Made by a program: the position numbers and the translations under genes | From: an uncultured Clostridia bacterium | GTDB lineage: Bacteria > Bacillota > Clostridia > Lachnospirales > Cellulosilyticaceae | Length of the DNA: 64,000 nucleotides | Assembly (NCBI GenBank): GCA_937921505.1 | Contig: CAKZUB010000032.1 | Coordinates: 44,722-108,721 of the forward strand | Direction: 5' to 3' | Shown here: positions 46,773-55,409 of the stretch, one piece after another | Layout: the number at the start of each line of letters is the position of its first letter | Position numbering within the stretch: the first letter of the stretch is position 1 | The notes under the pieces: generated by a model | What the model was told of the DNA's origin: nothing | The model's input: the letters and a program-made list of their open reading frames with translations, nothing else | The model's database searches: none

Positions 46773-47796
46773 CTCTACCCTCACCTAACTGATTGCTATG
46801 ATTGTTATCTACTTGCTCCATAGATAATTCGAAAATCTCATGCAGTTTTTGCTGCATCAGTTTTTTATCTAATAATTTTGTTTGATATTCTGCTACAAGT
46901 GCTGGTGAAAGATTGCGACTCATTGCATATTCTACAACATCATCATCCTTACTTTTACAAAGTATGATGCCTACACTTGGATTTTCATGTGTCTTTTTAA
47001 CATCCTTATCCAACGCTTCAAGATAAAAATTTAATTTCCCTAAGTATTCTGGCTTAAAATCATCAATTTTAAGTTCAAAAGCTACAAGACAAGAAAGCTC
47101 TCTATTATAAAAAAGTAAATCGATATAGTAGTCATTGTTGCCAACCTGCAGTTTATATTCCTCGCCTACGAAAATAAAATCTTTGCCAAATTCCAATATG
47201 AACTTTTTCAAATGATGAATGATCGCCTTTTGTAAATCTCTTTCATAAAATTTTTCAGGAAGATTTAAAAACTCTAATACATAGGAATCCTTAAACATAT
47301 TGGATACCTCTGGATAAGTTTGAGCAATGCTACTTGATACTTTCCCTTGTGATAACATGGTTCTCTCAAAATAGGCGCTATCTATTTGCCTTGCAAGTTC
47401 CCTAGATGAATATTTTTCTTTAATAGAAAGTCTTATATAAAATTCTTTTTCTTCTAGACTCTTAGTTTTGGATAGTATGTGAAGATTATTAGTCCAACTA
47501 ATTTCTCTCACCAGTGATGAGAGTTTTTCATTATCTTTATAAAAATCATAAAACTGTTTCATTCTCCATAGATTTTGTGATGAAAATCCTTTTAAATCAG
47601 GATTTGTTGCATTTAAGTACTCTGCAAGATTTTTCACTACATTTTTTCCCCAACCAGAATTTTCACATTTTAAACTTATATATTCCCCTATCTGCCAGTA
47701 AAGTTCTATCAATTCACGGTTAATAATAGATAAAGTTTTATTTCTTGCTTGTTTTATTAACTCTGAAATTTCCGTAAAATGTTTTTCTACTTGCAT
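46765..47796 (-). CDS. DUF1016 (YhcG-like) PD-(D/E)xK nuclease
   Basis: A 343-residue protein of the DUF1016/YhcG family. The N-terminal domain (about 1-160) is helical with the hallmark GWGKNVVKNLAEYL and FSSQNLWRMKQFY, and the C-terminal domain is a PD-(D/E)xK nuclease with Asp226 (YYIDLLFYN) and Glu241-x-Lys243 (AFELKIDDF). The catalytic residues are intact. DUF1016 proteins often sit beside type I modification genes, where they may provide cleavage or mobile-element-linked functions. Here it follows HsdS by 43 bases and may stand in for the missing HsdR. Confidence 0.9.
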   Translation of the reverse strand: MQVEKHFTEISELIKQARNKTLSIINRELIELYWQIGEYISLKCENSGWGKNVVKNLAEYLNATNPDLKGFSSQNLWRMKQFYDFYKDNEKLSSLVREISWTNNLHILSKTKSLEEKEFYIRLSIKEKYSSRELARQIDSAYFERTMLSQGKVSSSIAQTYPEVSNMFKDSYVLEFLNLPEKFYERDLQKAIIHHLKKFILEFGKDFIFVGEEYKLQVGNNDYYIDLLFYNRELSCLVAFELKIDDFKPEYLGKLNFYLEALDKDVKKTHENPSVGIILCKSKDDDVVEYAMSRNLSPALVAEYQTKLLDKKLMQQKLHEIFELSMEQVDNNHSNQLGEGRDE

Positions 47797-47839
47797 TTTT
47801 AAACCTTTCCTTTCTTTTTATTTGAGCCTTGGTATGGAG

Positions 47840-49213
47840 TTAATGCTCATTTATTTCTTTAACTTTTGACATATCAAAATTACCTTCTATTAAATCTTCT
47901 ATATCTTGTTTTGCATTCTTAATTAACTGCTTTGATAATGATAATTTGTTTTTCCAACTTAATATTTTCAAGTCTATATGCTTCATGACACTTTCACGCA
48001 ACGCTGGTATTTTAAACCTATTTATACTTGGATAATTAATAACACCCTGCACGGCACCTTTAGTCCATCTTTCAATCATTAATTTTCCATATTTTGAATT
48101 TAAATAAAATGAAATGTATCTTTTTTCTATATTATCCCTTAGTTTTATACATATTACATTATCACTCAAAAATGCTCCTGCATCATTTTCTTCTACAATC
48201 GATACAATTCCAACACTCCCTACTCTAGTTATCAACAAATCTCCTATTTCTATCTTCTTAAAAAGATTACTATTCTTTATTTTTATTTCAATATTCTCTA
48301 AATTAATAACATTCTCCTCTACATTTTTAACCACTATTAAAGGCACTCCATCTGCGTTATAAAATGCTTTATCTGGCGTTTTTCCTGTATATTTATCAAC
48401 TATAATATCTTCCATTAAATAGCAATCAATCTTTTCTTCAATATTTACTAGTATTTCATATTTTAAATCATAAAAATCTCCATCAATTCTATCATCTATT
48501 TTATTAGATTTAATCCAATGACACTTTTTATTTTCCTTATCTAGTCCAATGTTACCTATTTCAAAATCCAGTAAATCTTCAGCCTCCTTTTTTAATCTTT
48601 TTGCTTCTTCTCTTAATTCTTCTGCTTTTCTAACCTTATCTCCTATATATTTTTGAATTTCAACACTTGGCATTAATACACTTATTCCTTTAATAGTTTC
48701 TGTACTTGTTGTAGGTTGTGCAACCGTCTTTAGCATTCTCTCAACTTGAGACATTCCATATTTACTAGATAAAAACATCCACAAATAGTCACTATCTATT
48801 TTATTACCTACTTTTACAGCAACAATATTGGGGGAAATTGTTATTTTATTATACTGTGAACTTACTTTACTTACACTTGGATTCCCTACTCTTGCAAAAA
48901 ACAAATCATTTCCACAAAATGAATCTAAGTTCTTTTCTTCCACATCTTTATTAGTTAAAAATGTTATATCTTTATCTGAAAAATTATTATCTGATATATT
49001 TACCGGTCTCAAATAAAGTACTCCATTACTTGAATATGATTCAGCGAGAACTGTTGAACCAAAAGGACCACATTTTACTGAATCACATATTTTATATAAC
49101 TTCTGCGTTCGGTGTGTTTTTAATTTTTTCATTAATTCTACATATTTTATTTTATATAGAACTGGATCTAGCCTTTCTAAAAAATTCTCAGGTAATATCC
49201 AATTAAAGTCCAT
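47840..49213 (-). CDS. hsdS: Type I restriction-modification specificity subunit HsdS (second)
   Basis: A 457-residue HsdS with two target recognition domains (about 30-200 and 250-430), each followed by a conserved coiled helix (VRKAEELREEAKRLKKEAEDL near 190-210). TRD marks such as KCGPFGST, LYLRPVNISD and DLLITRVGSVGIV are visible. It binds HsdM and decides which DNA sequence is methylated. It lies 13 bases after the HsdM gene. The other HsdS in this operon differs in both TRDs, so the operon can in principle modify two sequences. GGTGG is the probable ribosome binding site. Confidence 0.9.
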   Translation of the reverse strand: MDFNWILPENFLERLDPVLYKIKYVELMKKLKTHRTQKLYKICDSVKCGPFGSTVLAESYSSNGVLYLRPVNISDNNFSDKDITFLTNKDVEEKNLDSFCGNDLFFARVGNPSVSKVSSQYNKITISPNIVAVKVGNKIDSDYLWMFLSSKYGMSQVERMLKTVAQPTTSTETIKGISVLMPSVEIQKYIGDKVRKAEELREEAKRLKKEAEDLLDFEIGNIGLDKENKKCHWIKSNKIDDRIDGDFYDLKYEILVNIEEKIDCYLMEDIIVDKYTGKTPDKAFYNADGVPLIVVKNVEENVINLENIEIKIKNSNLFKKIEIGDLLITRVGSVGIVSIVEENDAGAFLSDNVICIKLRDNIEKRYISFYLNSKYGKLMIERWTKGAVQGVINYPSINRFKIPALRESVMKHIDLKILSWKNKLSLSKQLIKNAKQDIEDLIEGNFDMSKVKEINEH

Positions 49214-49226
49214 TTATATTCGCCAC

Positions 49227-51119
49227 CTATTCTTCATCCTCTGGAAAACCTTTTTTATAAGCCTCAACAATCTTTAATAAATCATTACGGTCATCACCTA
49301 ATTGTATCTCTACATTTTGCTTAACTGCAAATCCTACTTCATCTGCTACTGCCATAAATACTGGTCCTTGTTTTTCACCTGGATGTTCTTTTTTCTTTAA
49401 ATAGAGTAATGAAGTTTTAGCACCAGCTCCTGATAATGAAAAAGTTTCTTGCGGTAAACTTATAACCGCTTTCAGTATTGCTTTTCCACCTTCAAACTCA
49501 CCTGTTACTTCATTTTTCTTACCCATCATATATTCACGCACATATTTATCTCCCGAATTTGATAATATGCCATCCGGAACAACGATCATCAGCAGTCCAC
49601 CTTTTTTTAGTAATTGAAGGTTCCTATCTATAAATAACACTGCCGGATCTATTGAATTGACTTGTTTCCATTTCCCTTTACTATCTGGCTTTGAACCAAG
49701 AGATAATCTATCTGAGTGCATTTTATTTTGTCCATCAGTATCTATATCCTCTGAATACTTTGTAATAAGTTCTATCCCTTCTGGATTATCTATTGTTGTG
49801 CTTCCTTTCTTTATTGTTTTTGAAACGCCTGTTTTTGAGAAAGGGGGATTGGTTATGATTGCATCAAAAGTCTCTGGCTCCAGATTTTCTGTCATGAGTG
49901 AGTTTCTTGTTTGGAATATTGGGCATTTTATGGCTCCATTCATTGCCATATTAAGTCTCGCTTTTAGTACCATTCCCGGAGAGTTATCTGATCCTATAAA
50001 GGAGTGTTCTTTCATCTGTTCAAATATTTCTTCATAATATTTCGTATTACCACCTAATTTGGTAAGCATATGATTTTTTATTTCTTGCAGCATCTTAATG
50101 AGAAATCCTGCTGAACCGCAGCACAAATCTCCTACTTTAAAAGTCGGATAACCTGTTTTAGGATCAGTCTCTATTAATTTTCCTGCTCCCTCTTTTGTTA
50201 AATCATAAACAACTATTTCTGCTGCTGCTTCTGTTACCTGTCTTGGCGTAAGATAGATCCCCATGCCGCCCTTGTTTTCAAATTTCCCTCTAAGCAGTAC
50301 ATCAAATACTCTTCCTGCTACATCACCTGTTAAATCAAGAAGTGTGCCTGGCCTTTCTACTCCTTCAACTCTAATGGGCCCTAAATCCTGCAGGGTATTT
50401 AGAACTGTTTTATAGATGTTTGGATTTTCAAGTTTTATATAGTCATCACTACTAAATATTTGTGCTTTACTCCCATCATCTAATGTTGCCACATAATCTT
50501 CATGTCCTTTTACAATCTTAAAAGCTTCCCTGATATCTTGAACTGCTTTATTTTTATCATCTGATTTCTCTATAGATTCATATCTGAAAATATCATCAAA
50601 GCGCTTACCTTCTAGTTCTCCACCCCTTAATATATAACCTGAATGATTTAATCTAAAGACTTCCATAAATATTAATTTACAGAATTCATCTATCGCATCA
50701 TTTGAGTTATTGACATGGTCTTTCATACCATAGATCATCTCATGTATTGCATCAAACTTTTCTTGCAACTCATGATATTTATTTATGGACCATTTATCTC
50801 TTTCTGATAATTGTCTTTTACCAAAATTAAATTGTTCTTCTCCCACTATAATTGATGGAATTTCTGAAATTGCTTTTTCTTCTTCTACAAGGATATATGA
50901 ATTACTTGTCCCATTTGTAATCCATGCATAAGTTGACATAGGGTCTGTTGCCATTGCTTCATAGGTTATATGCGTTATCAATTCAGGTTTTAATTGCCCT
51001 TCATCCACTTTTTTTACATAAACATATACCTTTTTATAGTTTGCACTAAAAGTATTTTCATCTATTTCCTGTATTGCCTCATATCCTAATTTTTTCATTT
51101 TATTAATTAAGTCTTCCAT
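49227..51119 (-). CDS. hsdM: Type I DNA methyltransferase subunit HsdM
   Basis: A 630-residue N6-adenine methyltransferase. An N-terminal 110-residue part (ANYKKVYVYVKK...) resembles the nuclease-like N-terminal domain found in some type I and type ISP proteins. The SAM site DLCCGSAGFL is at 331-340 and the catalytic NPPF at 424-427. The C-terminus contains the KKGGLLMIVVPDGILS stretch that is usual in HsdM. With either HsdS it should methylate host DNA and so mark self. No HsdR gene is in the operon, so restriction must come from the other nucleases. GGATATAAG precedes the ATG. Confidence 0.93.
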   Translation of the reverse strand: MEDLINKMKKLGYEAIQEIDENTFSANYKKVYVYVKKVDEGQLKPELITHITYEAMATDPMSTYAWITNGTSNSYILVEEEKAISEIPSIIVGEEQFNFGKRQLSERDKWSINKYHELQEKFDAIHEMIYGMKDHVNNSNDAIDEFCKLIFMEVFRLNHSGYILRGGELEGKRFDDIFRYESIEKSDDKNKAVQDIREAFKIVKGHEDYVATLDDGSKAQIFSSDDYIKLENPNIYKTVLNTLQDLGPIRVEGVERPGTLLDLTGDVAGRVFDVLLRGKFENKGGMGIYLTPRQVTEAAAEIVVYDLTKEGAGKLIETDPKTGYPTFKVGDLCCGSAGFLIKMLQEIKNHMLTKLGGNTKYYEEIFEQMKEHSFIGSDNSPGMVLKARLNMAMNGAIKCPIFQTRNSLMTENLEPETFDAIITNPPFSKTGVSKTIKKGSTTIDNPEGIELITKYSEDIDTDGQNKMHSDRLSLGSKPDSKGKWKQVNSIDPAVLFIDRNLQLLKKGGLLMIVVPDGILSNSGDKYVREYMMGKKNEVTGEFEGGKAILKAVISLPQETFSLSGAGAKTSLLYLKKKEHPGEKQGPVFMAVADEVGFAVKQNVEIQLGDDRNDLLKIVEAYKKGFPEDEE

Positions 51120-51132
51120 CTTATATCCTCCT

Positions 51133-51489
51133 CTAATTGACCTTCTTTAAGACTGCTCCATTTGGACTTTGATACCTGCCGCTTTCAAGTGCAATCTTTA
51201 ATATTTCATCTGCACTTACAGCGATATCTAACGTAATGCGCGCCATGACTATTTTAATAGGTACTATTGGCTTTGTGCCAATTGTTTCATCTATTAGATC
51301 TAAAATAATAGCTTTAGTATCAGTTCCACCAACATTATAAGCGTCTCTATTTTTTATTATGTTTTTATCCATTTGAAGAAATAATTCAACTTGTGATTTG
51401 TTCCATTTTAACCCAATTTCATTTAATCTTTGATATAATTCTTCTAGAGTTTTAGGAATTTTTAATTGGTCATATACTTGTTCTATCAC
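51133..51489 (-). CDS. Small putative winged-helix protein
   Basis: A 118-residue protein I cannot assign to a named family. Its first half (IPKTLEELYQRLNEIGLKWNKSQVELFLQMDK) looks like a winged-helix domain, followed by a linker with GGTDTK and a second helical piece (IKIVMARITLDIAVSADEILKIAL). It could bind DNA or serve as a small adaptor for HsdM. The gene lies between HsdS and HsdM, 17 and 13 bases from them, so it is part of the modification module. It could also be an anti-restriction-type regulator, but nothing shows that. Confidence 0.55.
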   Translation of the reverse strand: MIEQVYDQLKIPKTLEELYQRLNEIGLKWNKSQVELFLQMDKNIIKNRDAYNVGGTDTKAIILDLIDETIGTKPIVPIKIVMARITLDIAVSADEILKIALESGRYQSPNGAVLKKVN

Positions 51490-51506
51490 GAATCCACCTC
51501 CTGTAT

Positions 51507-52799
51507 CTAAGCCTCTTCCTCATTCATTTTCAATAGGATAACCATATAATCCTTAACTTTCTTACTTATTAAATTTTCAATGTCTTTTTTCAACCTTGGT
51601 ATTTTTATATTTTCAAAATCTTGTTTTTGAACTAGCTTATAGGTAGTACCTTTTGCAAACCAATTGATCTGATTTAAAATAACGCGTTGTTTTAATAAAA
51701 ACAATAAGTAATACTTATCTATGTTTGTAGGTACTATATTAAAGAAAGCATCCGTTGTAATCATGCCATCTTGGTGTTTAGTAATTAATGCTGTAGCATG
51801 GGCCTTTGTTCCTGTTGTACTCCCATCTTTAGCAGTTACTATTTCTCCGGCTCTAACGCTGTGTCTCATTCTATTACTTAACTTACCATATTCTTCCTCA
51901 TGTACCTCTTTAATAATAGAAAGTTTTTCATCTACATCAGCCAAAGAGAAATATTGTACTTTCTGATTGCTATTCATTTTAGGCTTTATGGCTACTTTTA
52001 TCTCTATTACTTGTCCAAGGGTTTGCCATTCAATATCCTGAGTCGCCTTATTTATAATTTCATAAAGCTCAGTGTAGAAATGAGTGTAATATTCAGCATC
52101 TAATCTATTACTGCTCAGGTGATTCAATGTAAAAAAACATTTTTGTTTTCTCTCTTCTCCTTGATAATCTAAGAATTTATAAAATATATTTTCTGCTTCT
52201 TCATATAATCTGGCTGCTTGTATTTGTAGGTCTAAAGTATTATTATGGTTTATTTTATTAAGTTCATAATCCTCCGATACTGATAATTCTTTTATATCTT
52301 CCATCAAAATCTTATTAACGGCTCCAGTTCTTATGGTATTAAGCATTCTCTGTCCAAGTTCACTTTTTAGAAATCTTGATATAAATAAACCCTTTTCTAC
52401 ATCTGATGGTCTTATTTTTATAATATCTGATGTTATCGTACACCCTTCAAATTCATCATTCACATAAAATATTTGTCCTGCTCTACCTACTGCTGTTACA
52501 AGAATATCTCCTGAAATAATTATATCCTTCGCTTTTATTACTTCTTGCCTTACAAATTTTAGTTCCTTTAAGTATACTTTCCCATTTCTTATATCCCCTG
52601 GTGCAATGACTGGATATCCTTTTTCAGAGTAGTATTCTTTTTTTATTTTTAATCCGCTGTTTATGTCTCTTACCAGAGTACTTAATTTTATAGTTTTATA
52701 CTCTTTTAAAATTTCCTGTAGCTTTTTCTTTTGTGTTACATACTCATAGGAAATTTTGTGACCATCTAATTCATTTGGCTTTATATAAATATGCTCCAC
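51507..52799 (-). CDS. hsdS: Type I specificity subunit HsdS (first)
   Basis: A 430-residue HsdS-like protein with two recognition domains. TRD features are APGDIRNGKVYLKE, ISGDILVTAVGRAGQ and, in the second half, VTAKDGSTTGTKAHA. A coiled region near residues 185-215 (LDLQIQAARLYEEAEN) separates them. It begins the 13-gene operon with GTG at 52799, six bases after GGAGG. It differs clearly from the HsdS after HsdM, so either both serve one HsdM or one is bound to another step. Known MADS contain an HsdS-like subunit, but two in one operon is unusual. Confidence 0.85.
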   Translation of the reverse strand: MEHIYIKPNELDGHKISYEYVTQKKKLQEILKEYKTIKLSTLVRDINSGLKIKKEYYSEKGYPVIAPGDIRNGKVYLKELKFVRQEVIKAKDIIISGDILVTAVGRAGQIFYVNDEFEGCTITSDIIKIRPSDVEKGLFISRFLKSELGQRMLNTIRTGAVNKILMEDIKELSVSEDYELNKINHNNTLDLQIQAARLYEEAENIFYKFLDYQGEERKQKCFFTLNHLSSNRLDAEYYTHFYTELYEIINKATQDIEWQTLGQVIEIKVAIKPKMNSNQKVQYFSLADVDEKLSIIKEVHEEEYGKLSNRMRHSVRAGEIVTAKDGSTTGTKAHATALITKHQDGMITTDAFFNIVPTNIDKYYLLFLLKQRVILNQINWFAKGTTYKLVQKQDFENIKIPRLKKDIENLISKKVKDYMVILLKMNEEEA

Positions 52800-52843
52800 C
52801 TTTAACCTCCATCACATAGTTTCCCCTAAGACTTATACTCTTT

Positions 52844-52881
52844 ATATGATATATCATATTCTTATTTTTTGGAAAAATCAA
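52844..52881 (-). promoter_or_regulatory. Promoter and palindromic operator of the 13-gene operon
   Basis: Minus-strand -35 TTGATT (52876-52881) and -10 TATGAT (52853-52858) are 17 bases apart. A perfect 16-base palindrome ATATGATATATCATAT (52844-52859) covers the -10, so a dimeric regulator bound there would block transcription. Confidence 0.7.
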
Positions 52882-52916
52882 TACTTAAGTTCTAATCCAT
52901 TTTTTTATTTCCAAAA

Positions 52917-52948
52917 AATATAAAAACGCCTAAAACATATAGACGTTT
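52917..52948 (-). terminator. Terminator of the pPIWI-RE operon
   Basis: AAACGTCT / AGGCGTTT stem with one mismatch, followed by T-rich sequence on the minus strand, 44 bases past the PIWI-RE stop. It separates the two defence units. Confidence 0.75.
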
Positions 52949-52991
52949 AATACATTTAAAGAATTATTCTTCATTTTTTTTGCTTATGAAC

Positions 52992-55409
52992 CTATAGAGC
53001 GTTAGGATCTTTTACTTCTATAGCTTCTTGCAACTTACGCCCTAGATGAATAATAAATGGCATATTCGTAAAATATTTATAGGTTAAGTTCATTAATCTT
53101 AGCTTATGAACAAGATATACAAACTCATCTTGGTTATCATTTTCTAATAATTTAATAGGCACAATCTCTACTAATTTTGGGTATTTAATAAATACATCTT
53201 GATTTTCAAGTTTAGATTCATAATTTCTTTTAGGATAAGTATTAGATTTAGCAGGAATAGAGTAAAATACCTTTTCCTTTACTTGAATAACTCCTGATAT
53301 AAAACCTGGATCCATGTCTTCTTTAGTTCCTAAGTAGTCTGGAATATCTTCATTGTCCTTTATTCGAATAACTCTTGTGCGTGGAAATTCTTTAAAACAG
53401 TTATCTATATCAAGATTTCTGTCTTGAAGCTCAGGTATCATTATATTAAGTGTATTAGAGGTATCTACTATTATTAAACTCTCTTGATCCTTGATATCAT
53501 ACAGTATTCCTTTGAAAAATTTATTAACGGCTTGCTTATCTAACCACTTTTCTCCTTTTTTATAGTCTCTGCTTCCTAAGTGAATGATTGTTTTATCATA
53601 GGGCATCCAATCTGAATATGGCGTTTTCACAAGTATCTCTTGACTACCTGGTGTTACACTAGTAGCTATCGGTACACAGATTTTTTCTTTCCAATTTGCT
53701 CCATCCGTATATAGAAGGGTAAATCCTACAATTTCTATCGACTTTGGAATGGTCTTTAGTGTGTTAATATTAATCTTATCTAACATCAATCCTTTTTGCC
53801 TAAAAAGTTCTAAAACAACATTTTTTAGTTTATCTTCATTTAGGCCACCTTTTTGTACCACAAACTGGTTAAGTCTGCCTTGTTCATATAACCCTCTTCT
53901 AATGGCTGGTTTAGCATCTTGCTTACTAAATTTATAATACTCTTTATCTTTTATCTCAGCAATAGTAAGTATAGACTCATCTCTTTCTCCCACTAGCACT
54001 TGTGTTTCCTTTACTCTTTGATGATACCTACCAACGTTGCTAGTTAGTCCCCCAGAGTATTTGCTCTTAAGATGAAGTTTTAGCCCCTTATAATTAATCA
54101 AAACAACCTCTTCTTGAAGATTTATTGTTTCTAACTCTATTTCCAATTCTTTTAAGATACATTGAATAATTGCTTCTTTTGTTTTATCATTAATATATAA
54201 TATTTCAATAGTAAGTTCTTGTACAAGCGTATTTATTGCAGCTAAATAGTTGACTAATATCTTTTCTTTATCATTTGATAGCGCCGTCTTTGGCATACTT
54301 TTTCTAACAGGCCTAAATGAAGTTTTATCTATTGGCACTAACAACGGTATATACTCCTCTATAGCTTGGTATACTGCCTCTTTTGCCTTCATCTCAAATC
54401 CTGATTTTACTTCATGATCTTTTTCGTTATACTGATTATGCATAATCAGTATACTGAATGGCTGCTCACTTCCTAGGAATTGTTCTGATTTTGCGAGCAC
54501 TTCATCCATTGGAGGCAAATAGTTCATCCCATTATATTCTAATATCAGTTTAGTTTTCCATACCCACTCAAATTCTTTGTTAGCTTTATCATAACTGATT
54601 TTATCTAAACCTAATGTAGTCCCCGCTTCATCCCATTTGCCTTTTTGATTGTATTTAATATAAATACTAGTGTTTTTATCCTTCGCTAACCCTTCTACCT
54701 TATTCCCATTCGCCCACTTTTTGACTTTTGTATGAATAAGCACCACCGGTTGATCTACCGTAGCAATAGTCTTAACTGAGAATTTAATACCAATTGAAAA
54801 GTAATCTTGACTGCTTTTACTAGGTGGATATGAGATTAATTCATTGTTGCATTTTATAAAGCAATAGCTTTTTCCTTCTATTTTAATAGGAAGTTGTGAA
54901 TGAGCTATGACCGAGGTTATATACGCGGGTAAAATACTATAAATGTTACCATCGGGAGCAGCTGTGCCATTTTGGTGTAGCTCCCTCTTGGATAAATCTA
55001 GCACTCTTTCTTTCATCACAACTTCTTTAATATCCATAGCTTCTATTAGTGCTTTTAAACGTTCTTTAATTGAAGGCGTTATATTAGTGTGTCCTATAAA
55101 TTCTATAACAATCCAGCTTATCAGGATCTCATAAATAATTTGTAATTCAATCTTATTTAATAATGTTAACCATGAAAGTTGATTGCGATTTACTTTCTTA
55201 GTTTCTACAATTCCTAGTGGCAAAGCTTTCAGAGCAGCATTAAGGTTATAAATAGGCAAATTAACCGTTTCACGATCATTAAGTATTTGATAAATTGCAT
55301 AGAGTTCTTCGAACCACTTCTTCGGAAAAACAACTTCCCAAAAAGTTATTTTTTTCTCCCAATTTACTGCATAAGCTAGTAATTCAAGTGTTCTCTTATT
55401 ATCTGTCAT
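52992..55409 (-). CDS. PIWI-RE protein (prokaryotic PIWI with R and E signature)
   Basis: An 805-residue protein of the pPIWI-RE family. The long N-terminal part (about 1-450) corresponds to the uncharacterised DUF3962-type regions, and the C-terminal half is the RNase H-like PIWI domain (SLIIVDTSNTLNIM, RTRVIRIKDNED, DPGFISGVIQV and the terminal NLTYKYFTNMPFIIHLGRKLQEA). Clear full DEDD-type catalysis is not seen; the family name refers to conserved Arg and Glu instead. It is expected to bind a guide or an R-loop. It starts within the helicase gene's end (11-base overlap). Its gene neighbours make the assignment firm. Confidence 0.85.
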   Translation of the reverse strand: MTDNKRTLELLAYAVNWEKKITFWEVVFPKKWFEELYAIYQILNDRETVNLPIYNLNAALKALPLGIVETKKVNRNQLSWLTLLNKIELQIIYEILISWIVIEFIGHTNITPSIKERLKALIEAMDIKEVVMKERVLDLSKRELHQNGTAAPDGNIYSILPAYITSVIAHSQLPIKIEGKSYCFIKCNNELISYPPSKSSQDYFSIGIKFSVKTIATVDQPVVLIHTKVKKWANGNKVEGLAKDKNTSIYIKYNQKGKWDEAGTTLGLDKISYDKANKEFEWVWKTKLILEYNGMNYLPPMDEVLAKSEQFLGSEQPFSILIMHNQYNEKDHEVKSGFEMKAKEAVYQAIEEYIPLLVPIDKTSFRPVRKSMPKTALSNDKEKILVNYLAAINTLVQELTIEILYINDKTKEAIIQCILKELEIELETINLQEEVVLINYKGLKLHLKSKYSGGLTSNVGRYHQRVKETQVLVGERDESILTIAEIKDKEYYKFSKQDAKPAIRRGLYEQGRLNQFVVQKGGLNEDKLKNVVLELFRQKGLMLDKININTLKTIPKSIEIVGFTLLYTDGANWKEKICVPIATSVTPGSQEILVKTPYSDWMPYDKTIIHLGSRDYKKGEKWLDKQAVNKFFKGILYDIKDQESLIIVDTSNTLNIMIPELQDRNLDIDNCFKEFPRTRVIRIKDNEDIPDYLGTKEDMDPGFISGVIQVKEKVFYSIPAKSNTYPKRNYESKLENQDVFIKYPKLVEIVPIKLLENDNQDEFVYLVHKLRLMNLTYKYFTNMPFIIHLGRKLQEAIEVKDPNAL

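Noticed and set aside
34845..52799. BREX, DISARM or Dnd system
   Set aside because: No PglZ, BrxL, DrmA/B helicase or DndA-E type protein is recognisable; the methyltransferase is HsdM with HsdS rather than PglX.
47840..52799. Ordinary type I restriction-modification system
   Set aside because: No HsdR is present and the genes are continuous with the ATPase, nuclease and kinase genes.
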